Source: an uncultured Clostridia bacterium (lineage in GTDB: Bacteria > Bacillota > Clostridia > Christensenellales > UBA1242). From it: 45,830 bases of DNA. Location of the stretch: positions 1 through 45,830 of the forward strand of contig CAKVGH010000008.1 in the NCBI GenBank assembly GCA_934747255.1. The letters run 5' to 3'. The position numbers and the translations under genes are program-made. Below, in pieces: positions 24,211-32,754 of this stretch (its first letter is position 1; every line of letters starts with the position of its first letter). The notes under the pieces are model-generated. The model saw only the letters and a list, made by a program, of their open reading frames with translations. It did no database searches and was not told the origin of the DNA.

Positions 24211-27200
24211 ATGAAAAAGAAGAATTTTATCGCATATTTACTTGCTATTTTGACAATAGTTTTTTCAGGTGCTATTTTTAGTGCGTGTGGAGAAAAAACT
24301 GTAAAGGAAATTTACTTAAAAGAAGGTACTTATGCAGTAGAAGTTGCTCATAACGGGACATATAGTTATGACGATATTATAGTTATCGCCAAACTATCAA
24401 ACGGAGAAGAAATGGAACTTGAAAGAGATGATTGGGATATTACCACTCCACTTGACACTTCCGTTGTAGGCGAGCAAGAATTTGTTATCACATTTGGTAC
24501 ATACGAAGCAAAAGGAAAAGTTAATGTTTACAAAACAATGCAAAGCATTTCGTATAAATCAGGATTAGCAAATAGAATTAAATATGGCACATCAGTTGAT
24601 GTAAGTAATCTTGTTATAACACTTAACTACTCAAATCAAGATAGTAGTGATTTAAGTTATAGCAACGCAAACGGACAAATTACAGTAACATTGCAAAGCA
24701 CAGATTTAGGTAACACAAACTACAAAATTTCATACAGGGGTAAAGAAGTATTAGTTCCAGTAGAAATTTACGAAGAAGTTGAATCTATCGAAATCAGACC
24801 AGTCGATGTTACAGATAGAACAACAGGTTATGTTTTGCTTAACGAAACACTAGATACAAGCAAATTTATTGTAGTAGCAGTTAAAACAAAGAACGAAGAA
24901 ACTTTATTGCCAGCACAATATACATTTGATGCAGTAGATACAACTACTCTTGGCGAAAAAGATTTAGTTGCTCATTATGGCGATTTTACAGATACAATTA
25001 AAATTCATGTTATTGAATCTTGGGCAGATGCACCGGGACTAGAAGTTGAATCAATTTCTATCGTTGCTGGTTCAGTAAGCCAAACCGTAAAACAAGACGA
25101 AACTTTGGATATTAGCAGATTGCAATTATCAGTAGTTTATACAAACAAATTAAAAGCAACAATAGATTATGCTGACCACCTAGAAGAAGGTGACGAAAAA
25201 ATCACAGTTACTCCTTTTGATACATCGACAGTTGGCACAAAGACTCTCGAAGTGTTCTACAAGGGTAAAAAAGCAGAACTTCCTATCACGGTAGAAAGAG
25301 TGCTAGTGTCTATCGAAATTAAATCATCAAGTGTTGCTTCACAAGTATATGTTGGCGACCAACTTGACACTTCTAACTTAACTATCATTGCTCATTACAA
25401 AGACGGCGGTGCAACACAAGAAATCACTTCTGGCTTTGAAATTTTGCAAAATGTAGTTACAACAGAAGAAGGAACACAAACTTTGATTGTAGCATATCAA
25501 GGCAAACAAGCATCATTCACAGTTACTGTTCTTAAAACTTATACAATTACAGGATTTAATGACCCAAAATTTGTTACAGACTATAACTCAAACAAGGCAT
25601 TAAAAAATCAATTTACAAAAACAGGTAGCGATGGCGTTAAAGGTTTTGAAATTATTAACCGTACTTACAAAGTAGGTAATAACAATAACTTTATTTACAG
25701 TCCAATTTTATCTGTTAGAACAAAAGACGGCAAGAACGAAAACTTGACAGAATACAAAGCAAAAATTAGCGTTTATATTTACGACAACGAACAATCACAA
25801 TATGTATTATTAGACGACAATCAAAGTGAATATGTTTTGGTAGACAACAAACTTCATACATTCTTGTTTACTCAAAACGCAGTGGGAAATAAATTCCTTG
25901 TAAAAATTTTACCATTCAGTATGACTGCAAGTGAGCAAGAAATCGTAGAAGAAAAATCACTTGAATTTGAAGTAATTGACGGCTACAATGCTTACACGGC
26001 AAAAGACTTATCTGTTATTGATAATGTTAATTCAAACGGGAAATGGGCAGATATTAAGTCTGCAAACGGAATTGATGTAAACTTAAATGTTAAGTCAGTA
26101 ATTTTGCATAACAATATTTCTATTAGCGACAGCGATATTCCACAAGTTCACTTCTGGAAAGAAGGCGATAAAGGAATTGCAGCAGGCGATAGCGATTACA
26201 ATAGAGTTCTTAATTCTCTAAAAGATGACCGTAGCGAACAACTAGGCTTTATTTATTTAAGAAGAATGAACTCAGGTGAAACATTCACTATTGAAGGTAA
26301 CTACTTTACTTTGTCTGCTCAAAATCTTTCAAAGATTGTTAGAGAAGACAACCAAACCGAAAGCGATAAGATTATGGGCGAAGACGAAGCCTTGACAATT
26401 CACACATCATTATTTGGTTTCTTTGGACAAACGACTAATGCAGAAAAATCAAAAGCAGTTATCAACAACTTGTCAATGTTTGGTAACACACAAAAGTCAG
26501 ATAATACTTCAAACTCTGGTGGTGTAATGGCAATAAAAACTCGCTACACAAATATTGATTTGGACAATGTGTTATCGCAATGCTGGTTTATTTCAATTAT
26601 GTTCGAAGGTTCAGATGCTTATGCAGATGACTGCGTTCAAAATATTAGAAATGTTAACGCATTCGATGCATACAACACACTTTTATACCTATATGGTGTA
26701 AGAAATGTCAATATTGAAAATTCACATTTAATTGGTGCTGGTGGTCCAGTGATGATTTGTGACCATGTTGGCAACAACAAAACAACTGGTGCTGGTGGAC
26801 ATATTACAAATGTAACCACAACAAATTCTGTACTTGAATCTTATGTCGCAGGAACAGAAGGTTGGTTTGCAACTTACGAAGGTTCTGGTGCATTAGCAAG
26901 TCAAATCAAGGCATTTAGTCCATTATTTGAAAATATGGGCAAAACTCTTTGCGATAGCAAGGGTGAAAAAATCAACTTGGTAGCAGTTTACAAGTCAAGC
27001 GAAGTTGAAGGCTTGTCAAATAGTACAATTCGTGGAACATACACAATTACTGGTGCTAGTAGTAATCTTGATATTTCTAGCGAATCAAAACTTCTTGAAT
27101 TTGCTTACAAGACAGGTCTTGCTGTTCAAGTTAAAACAAATGTTTGGACAAACTTGAAAAATGGTGCATTAAAACAAGGTTTAACAGAAGAACAAGCAAC

Positions 27201-27498
27201 TGCTTATGCAGACCAAAATGTTTATGCTCAAACTATGAATTACTTAAATAGTAGTGATGGAGCAAGTGTAAAAGCACAACTTCTAGCGGGTGTAAAACAA
27301 TTTGCTAGCAATGGTATGTTTATGCAAACCGATAGCGGAGCAGTAGCATTCCCAGGAACAGATGGCGGTTGGTATAAGGATAGTAAATACAATTTTGATG
27401 GTACACCAGACCAAGCAGAATTAGACGCAACAAACGAAAATATATTTGTATATCTTCCAAATGGAATGTGTGCTGTTTTGGGTATTTACTCAAAATAA
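24211..27498 (+). CDS. Large lipoprotein with five Ig-like repeats and a possible beta-helix
   Basis: A 1095-residue protein. A signal peptide is followed by the lipobox IFSAC (Cys26). Residues about 27-440 hold five Ig-like repeats of about 80 residues (Big_3-like), with recurring LDTSxL, DTSxxG and YxGKxAxFxV elements, as in QLDTSNLTIIAHYKDGG and TEEGTQTLIVAYQGKQASF. Residues about 600-900 contain repeated short strands with asparagine turns (NLSMFGNTQ, NIDLDNVLSQ, NVNIENSHLIGAGGP), suggesting a right-handed parallel beta-helix like those of polysaccharide-binding or -degrading proteins; no catalytic residues can be assigned. It is a cell-surface protein. GGGAG lies well upstream of the ATG. 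It has its own promoter and follows the ABC fusion operon. Confidence 0.75.
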   Translation: MKKKNFIAYLLAILTIVFSGAIFSACGEKTVKEIYLKEGTYAVEVAHNGTYSYDDIIVIAKLSNGEEMELERDDWDITTPLDTSVVGEQEFVITFGTYEAKGKVNVYKTMQSISYKSGLANRIKYGTSVDVSNLVITLNYSNQDSSDLSYSNANGQITVTLQSTDLGNTNYKISYRGKEVLVPVEIYEEVESIEIRPVDVTDRTTGYVLLNETLDTSKFIVVAVKTKNEETLLPAQYTFDAVDTTTLGEKDLVAHYGDFTDTIKIHVIESWADAPGLEVESISIVAGSVSQTVKQDETLDISRLQLSVVYTNKLKATIDYADHLEEGDEKITVTPFDTSTVGTKTLEVFYKGKKAELPITVERVLVSIEIKSSSVASQVYVGDQLDTSNLTIIAHYKDGGATQEITSGFEILQNVVTTEEGTQTLIVAYQGKQASFTVTVLKTYTITGFNDPKFVTDYNSNKALKNQFTKTGSDGVKGFEIINRTYKVGNNNNFIYSPILSVRTKDGKNENLTEYKAKISVYIYDNEQSQYVLLDDNQSEYVLVDNKLHTFLFTQNAVGNKFLVKILPFSMTASEQEIVEEKSLEFEVIDGYNAYTAKDLSVIDNVNSNGKWADIKSANGIDVNLNVKSVILHNNISISDSDIPQVHFWKEGDKGIAAGDSDYNRVLNSLKDDRSEQLGFIYLRRMNSGETFTIEGNYFTLSAQNLSKIVREDNQTESDKIMGEDEALTIHTSLFGFFGQTTNAEKSKAVINNLSMFGNTQKSDNTSNSGGVMAIKTRYTNIDLDNVLSQCWFISIMFEGSDAYADDCVQNIRNVNAFDAYNTLLYLYGVRNVNIENSHLIGAGGPVMICDHVGNNKTTGAGGHITNVTTTNSVLESYVAGTEGWFATYEGSGALASQIKAFSPLFENMGKTLCDSKGEKINLVAVYKSSEVEGLSNSTIRGTYTITGASSNLDISSESKLLEFAYKTGLAVQVKTNVWTNLKNGALKQGLTEEQATAYADQNVYAQTMNYLNSSDGASVKAQLLAGVKQFASNGMFMQTDSGAVAFPGTDGGWYKDSKYNFDGTPDQAELDATNENIFVYLPNGMCAVLGIYSK

Positions 27499-27527
27499 AT
27501 ATGATTTGCAGTAAGTAAAATTAAAAT

Positions 27528-27557
27528 AAAAAACTCACAAGATTGTGAGTTTTTTTA
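27528..27557. terminator. Bidirectional terminator after the Ig-repeat lipoprotein gene
   Basis: AAACTCACAA/TTGTGAGTTT stem with a two-base centre, flanked by A and T tracts, between convergent genes. Confidence 0.85.
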
Positions 27558-27703
27558 TTCTTTTTATTAAAGTTTTTGTCTTAAATAAATTAGCCCCAAA
27601 ACCAAATTATCGGCTTGAAATAGTTTTTTACCACAGACAAATTGCTTGTTGATAGTTAGCAAATCAAATAGTTAGTAATAGTTTTATTTATTGCTAATGT
27701 AAA

Positions 27704-28315
27704 TTATTCAATCGTGTAATCGTCAAAGTTATCAAGTTCGTCTTTGTGACTTTCAAACAACTTTTTAACTTGCTTGTGAGTCTTTCTAATGTAAGAACTA
27801 AACATAAGTGTATAGATTACGCCAATAATTCCGTCAACAATAAGTGATGCACCGCAAATAATCATAATGTATTCCATTGTGCCAAACATTACAATAAAAC
27901 CAAGAGTTAAAGAAATTCCAGCCATTACGAAAATTAGCCAAGAACCTTTAATGTGAAGTTTTACACAATTAACACCTTCTGGAATTTTGCTTAATCCGTC
28001 TACTATTAGATAAAGTCCAAAAATTATTGTAAACAGACTTTTAACAACCTCTGGTCTAGCAAAACAAAGTATGCCAATGCTTATCATTACTAGCCCTATT
28101 AAAAATGGACTGTAAAATAACAAGAAGTCGGCTGTTAGTTGACGAATAACCAAAAGTAATCCAAGTGCTATTAAAACTCCGCCTAAAACATAGCAAACTA
28201 CATTCCCAGCAGTGCTTGGAACAACTACAAACATTATTCCAATAGCAATTGCTACTATTGACGCAATCAAACTTTCCCATTTAATTTTTTTGAAAAAATT
28301 TTTTATTGAATCCAT
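27704..28315 (-). CDS. DUF308/HdeD-like membrane protein
   Basis: A 203-residue membrane protein with six predicted helices arranged as three similar pairs. Each pair carries the glycine-rich pattern of DUF308, such as VVCYVLGGVLIALGLLLVIR, PFLIGLVMISIGILCFARPE, IIFGLYLIVDGLSKI and IICGASLIVDGIIGVIY. The E. coli relative HdeD is linked to acid resistance, but the function of DUF308 proteins in Gram-positives is not known. The C-terminus is a charged cytoplasmic tail (KLFESHKDELDNFDDYTIE). AAAGGAGAG precedes the ATG. It stands alone. Confidence 0.85.
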   Translation of the reverse strand: MDSIKNFFKKIKWESLIASIVAIAIGIMFVVVPSTAGNVVCYVLGGVLIALGLLLVIRQLTADFLLFYSPFLIGLVMISIGILCFARPEVVKSLFTIIFGLYLIVDGLSKIPEGVNCVKLHIKGSWLIFVMAGISLTLGFIVMFGTMEYIMIICGASLIVDGIIGVIYTLMFSSYIRKTHKQVKKLFESHKDELDNFDDYTIE

Positions 28316-28567
28316 ATTTTCTCTCCTTTTTTGATATATTATAGCACTATTTTATTTGTTTACAAATAATTTGCATTCCAAAACAAATTTTGATAAATAG
28401 CAAAAATTATGCTTTTTTATTAAAATAGTCTATTGATTTGTTTTTACGATTTAAGTTTTGAAAGATTTAATAAAATAAGTTGCAAAAAACTATAAACAAG
28501 TTTGAATTAAATAAAACACATAGTTAATTTATAAAAATGAAAAATAAAAAATAGTGATAAAAACAAA

Positions 28568-28595
28568 TAAAAAAACCACTTTAATCAAAAGTGGC
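28568..28595 (-). terminator. Terminator of lysS
   Basis: On the minus strand CCACTTT/AAAGTGG with a five-base loop is followed by a T run of eight. It is absent from the lysS relic at 14.5 kb. Confidence 0.8.
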
Positions 28596-28610
28596 TTTTA
28601 TTCTAAAATT

Positions 28611-30083
28611 TTACTTCATAATAGGGAAGAATATAACATCTCTTAATGTTGGTTGGTCGGTTAACAAGGTAACAAGTCTGTCAATTCCAAGACCAAGTCC
28701 ACTCATTGGTGGCATACCATGTTCCATAGCAAGTACAAAGTTTTCGTCAATGTCCATTGCTTCGTCATCGCCAGCAAGTTTGTTCTTTAATTGTTCTTCG
28801 AATGCTTCTCTTTGAGTTATTGGGTTGACAAGTTCGGAGTAGGCTTTGCAAATTTCCCAACCATTAACAAGAACTTGGAACATATCAATAATTCTGTTAT
28901 CTTCATCATTTCTTCTAGCAAGTGGAATCATAAATGCAGGGTAGTTGTAAGTGATTGTAGGTTGCTTGATGTCTGGTCTAATTTTCTTTTTGAAAATATA
29001 GTCAACAACTGCTGTTATAGAATTTAACTTGTCAAGTTCGTCTTGTGGGAACATTTTTTTGTCAAGCAAAATTTGTTTGAGTTCATCAGCGGTGTTTATG
29101 TCCAAAACATTTACGCCTGCAATTTTGTTGATTTCGTCAAGGTAGTTGATTGTGTTAAAGTGACTAAAATCAAATTTTTCGCCTTGGTATTCAACAACAA
29201 GTGAACCTTTAACTTCGCTAATAACTGTTTGAAGAAGTTTTGTAACAAAGTCAATATTTTTTTTGTAATCCCAGTATGCAGCGTACCATTCAAGCATTGT
29301 AAACTCTTGCAAGTGAGATGCGTCCATACCTTCGTTTCTAAAATTTTTGCCAAGTTCAAACACTCTGTCAAAACCGCAAGCAATAATTTGCTTTAAGTAT
29401 AATTCTGGTGCAATTCTCAAAAAGTAATCTTTATTAAGTGCATTATGTTTTGTAACGAATGGTCTAGCATTAGCACCGCAAGCAACATTTTGTAAAATTG
29501 GAGTTTCAACTTCAACAAAGTCATTGTCAACCAAAAATTTTCTAATACTTGCAATAGTTTTAAGTCTTGTTTTGAATGTGTTACGGCTTTCTTCGTTTGC
29601 AATTAAGTCCAAATATCTTTGTCTATATTTTGCGTCCATATCGGTTAGTCCGTGGAACTTTTCTGGCAAGTTTCTTAAAGCCTTGCTTAAAATAACAAAG
29701 TCTTTTGTTCTTACTGTAATTTCACCAGTACCTGTGGTGTAAAGGTCGCCTTCTGCTCCAACAAAATCGCCAACATCGGCAAAAGTTTTGAATTCTGCAA
29801 ACGCTTCTGGTGCATCACCCTTTGAAATACTCAACTGTATTGTTGCGTTGACATCGTAAATATGAGCAAAAATCAACTTGCCCATAACTCTTTTAGAGAT
29901 AAGTCTTCCACAAACTTTTACATGACTGTCCATTGGCAACTCTCTTGCTTGTTGCAAAGAATGAGTACGGTCAAATTTTGCCTTGTAAGGTAAATCATTT
30001 GTGGCTAACATATCGTCATATTTTTTTCTTCTAACTTCAAGTTCGTTTAACTCTCTTGCTTCGTTTGTTTCAATAATGTCCAT
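28611..30083 (-). CDS. lysS: Lysyl-tRNA synthetase, class II
   Basis: A 490-residue enzyme that charges tRNA-Lys. The N-terminal OB-fold anticodon-binding domain (about residues 50-150) includes VKVCGRLISKRVMGKLIFAHIYD. The catalytic domain follows, with motif 1 around DFVEVETPILQ, motif 2 RVFELGKNFRNEGMDASHLQEFTMLEWY, a lysine-specific insertion and motif 3 GLGLGIDRLVTLLTDQPTLRDVIFFP. The length is normal for bacterial LysS. TGGAGA precedes the ATG. It has a near-consensus promoter and no T-box leader. A decayed copy of its 3' end lies at 14539-14722. Confidence 0.97.
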   Translation of the reverse strand: MDIIETNEARELNELEVRRKKYDDMLATNDLPYKAKFDRTHSLQQARELPMDSHVKVCGRLISKRVMGKLIFAHIYDVNATIQLSISKGDAPEAFAEFKTFADVGDFVGAEGDLYTTGTGEITVRTKDFVILSKALRNLPEKFHGLTDMDAKYRQRYLDLIANEESRNTFKTRLKTIASIRKFLVDNDFVEVETPILQNVACGANARPFVTKHNALNKDYFLRIAPELYLKQIIACGFDRVFELGKNFRNEGMDASHLQEFTMLEWYAAYWDYKKNIDFVTKLLQTVISEVKGSLVVEYQGEKFDFSHFNTINYLDEINKIAGVNVLDINTADELKQILLDKKMFPQDELDKLNSITAVVDYIFKKKIRPDIKQPTITYNYPAFMIPLARRNDEDNRIIDMFQVLVNGWEICKAYSELVNPITQREAFEEQLKNKLAGDDEAMDIDENFVLAMEHGMPPMSGLGLGIDRLVTLLTDQPTLRDVIFFPIMK

Positions 30084-30117
30084 AAAAAAATCTCCATATA
30101 TCTATAAAATTGTTTTT

Positions 30118-30146
30118 AGTATATATTAACGCAATGTTTTTGTCAA
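30118..30146 (-). promoter_or_regulatory. Promoter of lysS
   Basis: On the minus strand TTGACA (30141-30146), 17 bases, TATACT (30118-30123). The leader of about 28 bases leaves no room for a T-box. Confidence 0.8.
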
Positions 30147-30230
30147 ATTGTTTTTGGTGGGTGATGTTACTAAATCAGCCATTTTGTTATTGATTTATTA
30201 TTAAATCGTTCTAAAAATTAAAACTTGGTA

Positions 30231-30259
30231 TTGACACAAAATTCAAGGTGTAGTATGAT
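30231..30259 (+). promoter_or_regulatory. Promoter of the 30281 gene
   Basis: TTGACA (30231-30236), 17 bases, TATGAT (30254-30259). Confidence 0.75.
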
Positions 30260-30280
30260 AATAAAAAAGGTAGGTGTGAT

Positions 30281-30793
30281 ATGGAAAATCAAGTTTATCC
30301 AACAGGTAATGTTGTCATTGCAAAACTCTTAAATGGAAGATATGTTGCTTTCGTATTAAACAAGGAAAGAACAAAAGTAAAAGATTTGTCTACTGGCGAA
30401 ATCACTTCACTTTCAATCGAAAATTACATTCTTAATCATTACAAAGTCAAAGTGCTTTGGCAAAAGAATATGCGAAAAATTAAAAGTGAATTTATCGACT
30501 TGCTTTATCCAGAAACTAATACTTACGACTATGATGATGAAGATATTTACGGCAAGATTTCGAGAAGTGCCATAAGAGCCGAAAGAAAAGAGAGAAAGAA
30601 AAACGAAAAGCGTTACAATTATTTGAAATCAATTCTGCCAAAATATCAAAGAGATGATATAGTTTCGTACGAAGAAATACAAAACACAATCAACTATTTT
30701 GTTAGCCAAGACGCAAAAAATAGTAATCAATGTCAGCAGGAAATTAACGACCGAATTATCAAAGACGAAAGCGAAGAAAACATCAATTTTTAA
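30281..30793 (+). CDS. Hypothetical cytosolic protein
   Basis: A 170-residue protein of unrecognised family. Residues 1-45 look like a small beta-barrel (YPTGNVVIAKLLNGRYVAFV, then VKDLSTGEITSLS). Residues about 60-115 are charged and helical with a KRXERKEKKNEKR-like basic stretch that could bind nucleic acid. The C-terminus is acidic. There is no signal or membrane segment. It has a strong promoter and AAGGTAGG as ribosome site, so it is probably well expressed. It lies divergent from lysS and convergent with tRNA-Ser, without operon partners. Confidence 0.7.
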   Translation: MENQVYPTGNVVIAKLLNGRYVAFVLNKERTKVKDLSTGEITSLSIENYILNHYKVKVLWQKNMRKIKSEFIDLLYPETNTYDYDDEDIYGKISRSAIRAERKERKKNEKRYNYLKSILPKYQRDDIVSYEEIQNTINYFVSQDAKNSNQCQQEINDRIIKDESEENINF

Positions 30794-30892
30794 TCTAGTC
30801 TTTAAGTAACAATTCGAAAAATTATTTTTAGCGAAATAAAATGTTTCAAAAAAGTTTAACACTTTGCTGATTAACAAACTGTAAATTACACT

Positions 30893-30921
30893 AAAAAAGC
30901 ACTGCTTATGCAGTGTTTTTT
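30893..30921. terminator. Bidirectional terminator between the 30281 gene and tRNA-Ser
   Basis: CACTGC-TTAT-GCAGTG with outer A and T tracts on both sides. It ends three bases from the tRNA-Ser 3' terminus. Confidence 0.8.
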
Positions 30922-30923
30922 GT

Positions 30924-31010
30924 TGGCGGAAGAGACAGGATTTGAACCTGCGGTGCTCATCGCACACCCGCTTTCCAAGCGAGCACATTAGACCACTCTG
31001 ACACCCTTCC
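30924..31010 (-). tRNA. tRNA-Ser(GGA)
   Basis: An 87-base class II tRNA on the minus strand with long variable arm. Acceptor GGAAGGG/CTCTTCC, anticodon loop TTGGAAA (anticodon GGA), T arm CAGG-TTCAAAT-CCTG, discriminator G and encoded CCA. serS lies 1.7 kb away on the other strand. Confidence 0.95.
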
Positions 31011-31261
31011 GTTTTTTATTTTTTGACCTTGTTTGTGTGGACTTACTTTTTGAAGAAAGCGAGATAAATTTTTTAGCAACCTTTTTTGAAAAAAATCAGC
31101 AAGCAAATTGCAAATTGGTCAACCAATAGTTTTCTTAAAATCGCCATCAGTTTTTAACACCATTGTTTTTGAGTAATAATGTAGATGACTGGTTAAATGA
31201 AAACTAATAAATTTATCCTTGAAGATAATAACATAAAAAGTTTTGCTTTGCAAGTAAAGAG

Positions 31262-31969
31262 TTATATTTTCAATTTTTTAAGCAATAGTTTGTCATCGCT
31301 ATTTACTCTAAAACTATCTCGGCATTTGTCAATTGCCTTGTTTTGAACAAATTGATTTAACTTTTTTGATTCAAAAACTTTCAATGATTTTTCTCGTTGT
31401 TTAATAAAACATTCACACATTAGCCACGCAAGAGCCATATTAACATAATATTCTTTTTCGTCAGTTTCACTTAAAATTATTTTCAAAACTCTGTCAATAT
31501 ATTCATCATCTAAAAACTTAAAAAGTATTCTAACTCTAACTCGCCTAGTAAAAGTTTTTTCGTTTTTAATGAGATCTTGTGCTAGATTAAAATAACTATT
31601 TTTATTGTCCTTGTTGATAACAAATTTTAATGTGTCACAACTAGACCAGTTGTCTATTTTTTGTGAGAATTCTAGTAGTTTTTGAGAAAAAGTATCAAAA
31701 TTTTTTATTTTACAAAGCAAACCAGCATAAATCAGAGTTTCGGTGTGATAATTAAATTCACAAACGCTTAAAAATTGCATAAAGTTCCCTTTGCTTATTT
31801 GAGATATTATATCATTTACAATCGGTGATTTTATCGCAAGACAAGGCAAGGTGGTGTTTACAATTTTTTGTTCAAACTGGCGATTTATTTCTGTTCCGCT
31901 AATGCTAATTAGGTATTTTTCAAACTCAATAAAATCTTTTTTAGTCCAGCAGTCTTTTTTTAATTCCAT
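31262..31969 (-). CDS. DNA alkylation repair protein (AlkD-like HEAT repeat)
   Basis: A 235-residue all-helical protein of the DNA alkylation repair enzyme family (AlkC/AlkD type), whose HEAT-like repeats wrap DNA and help excise 3- or 7-alkylpurines. The most diagnostic part is the C-terminus: VNMALAWLMCECFIKQREKSL followed by NQFVQNKAIDKCRDSFRV, matching the family pattern of an 'nKaIqKirESyRv' ending. It is slightly longer than AlkD. I take the ATG at 31969; the frame extends five codons upstream, but that segment is the promoter. TATAAT at 31976-31981 lies six bases before the ATG and no Shine-Dalgarno site exists, so the mRNA is probably leaderless. Confidence 0.82.
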   Translation of the reverse strand: MELKKDCWTKKDFIEFEKYLISISGTEINRQFEQKIVNTTLPCLAIKSPIVNDIISQISKGNFMQFLSVCEFNYHTETLIYAGLLCKIKNFDTFSQKLLEFSQKIDNWSSCDTLKFVINKDNKNSYFNLAQDLIKNEKTFTRRVRVRILFKFLDDEYIDRVLKIILSETDEKEYYVNMALAWLMCECFIKQREKSLKVFESKKLNQFVQNKAIDKCRDSFRVNSDDKLLLKKLKI

Positions 31970-31975
31970 ACAAAA

Positions 31976-32004
31976 ATTATACAAAAAACTTGCTTAAATC
32001 TAAA
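31976..32004 (-). promoter_or_regulatory. Promoter abutting the AlkD-like gene
   Basis: On the minus strand TTTAGA (31999-32004), 17 bases, TATAAT (31976-31981), then six bases to the ATG. Confidence 0.55.
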
Positions 32005-32094
32005 ACAAATTATGCTTTTATTGGGTAAATCATTATTTTTTTGTTTGAAATATTTTTCAAATAGTTTAGAATATAATCAAATAAGGAGGAGAAA

Positions 32095-32571
32095 ATGGCA
32101 AAAATAAGTATTTTTTCTTTGAAAGATTTTTTTAAGCGTGTTTTTGCACTCGACAGAAGTATCGACAAAAGAATTGCCAAAATATCACAAGACCCAGTAA
32201 AGCAAGAAAAGTCAGTGTATTTTGGTGTGTTAAGTGTAATCTTTGTAGTGATTGCTGTGGGCTTAACTTTCTGTTTGCCTTGGATTTCTAGACTATGCTT
32301 TCAAATAGCATTTACCAATCTAGGATTTTTCACTTACTTTTTACTTTTAGGAAACTTGTTTTTCATCGTTGCAGGAATTGCGGTTGTCGCAGTACCATTT
32401 ATGCTTTCTGTTTACGCACTAATGTTTGCGATTGCTCAACGCAGAGTCAACAAAAAAGCATTTGGCGTTGTGATGATTGTTATTTGTAGCATAGGCATTT
32501 TGGCAACAATTGCTTTGACAATCTTTTGCTGTGTTACGGGAACAGGTTTGTTTGCTCCTAGTGGCGAATAG
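32095..32571 (+). CDS. Small membrane protein of unknown function
   Basis: A 158-residue protein. Residues 1-40 are cytoplasmic and basic (FKRVFALDRSIDKRIAKIS). Three predicted membrane segments follow: about 43-65 (YFGVLSVIFVVIAVGLTFCL), about 80-115 with a possible kink, and about 125-150. No motif is recognised. AAGGAGG gives a strong start. It is monocistronic, with a terminator at 32662-32690 before serS. Confidence 0.7.
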   Translation: MAKISIFSLKDFFKRVFALDRSIDKRIAKISQDPVKQEKSVYFGVLSVIFVVIAVGLTFCLPWISRLCFQIAFTNLGFFTYFLLLGNLFFIVAGIAVVAVPFMLSVYALMFAIAQRRVNKKAFGVVMIVICSIGILATIALTIFCCVTGTGLFAPSGE

Positions 32572-32661
32572 CAGTCAAAAATTTAAGTGGCAAAATTTTA
32601 ATAAATCAACTTTTTTATGTTGAGAACTTTTGCTATGGTAAAATTTATTTTTTCAAAATAA

Positions 32662-32690
32662 AACGGCTTGAAAAAGTCGTTTTTTGTTTA
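32662..32690 (+). terminator. Terminator between the 32095 gene and serS
   Basis: AAAACGGCTT-GAAA-AAGTCGTTTT (one G-U pair) with a six-T tail. Confidence 0.8.
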
Positions 32691-32695
32691 ATCGT

Positions 32696-32724
32696 TTGAC
32701 AAAATGGCAATATAAAAATATAAT
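32696..32724 (+). promoter_or_regulatory. Promoter of serS
   Basis: Consensus TTGACA (32696-32701), 17 bases, TATAAT (32719-32724). The leader of about 25 bases has no T-box. Confidence 0.85.
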
Positions 32725-32754
32725 TATATCGACTAATACAAAAGGAAGTGTAAA

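Noticed and set aside
30084..30146. T-box leader for lysS (and at 32725-32754 for serS)
   Set aside because: Promoters lie so close to the start codons that leaders are about 25-30 bases, too short for a T-box; no specifier or antiterminator motif is visible.
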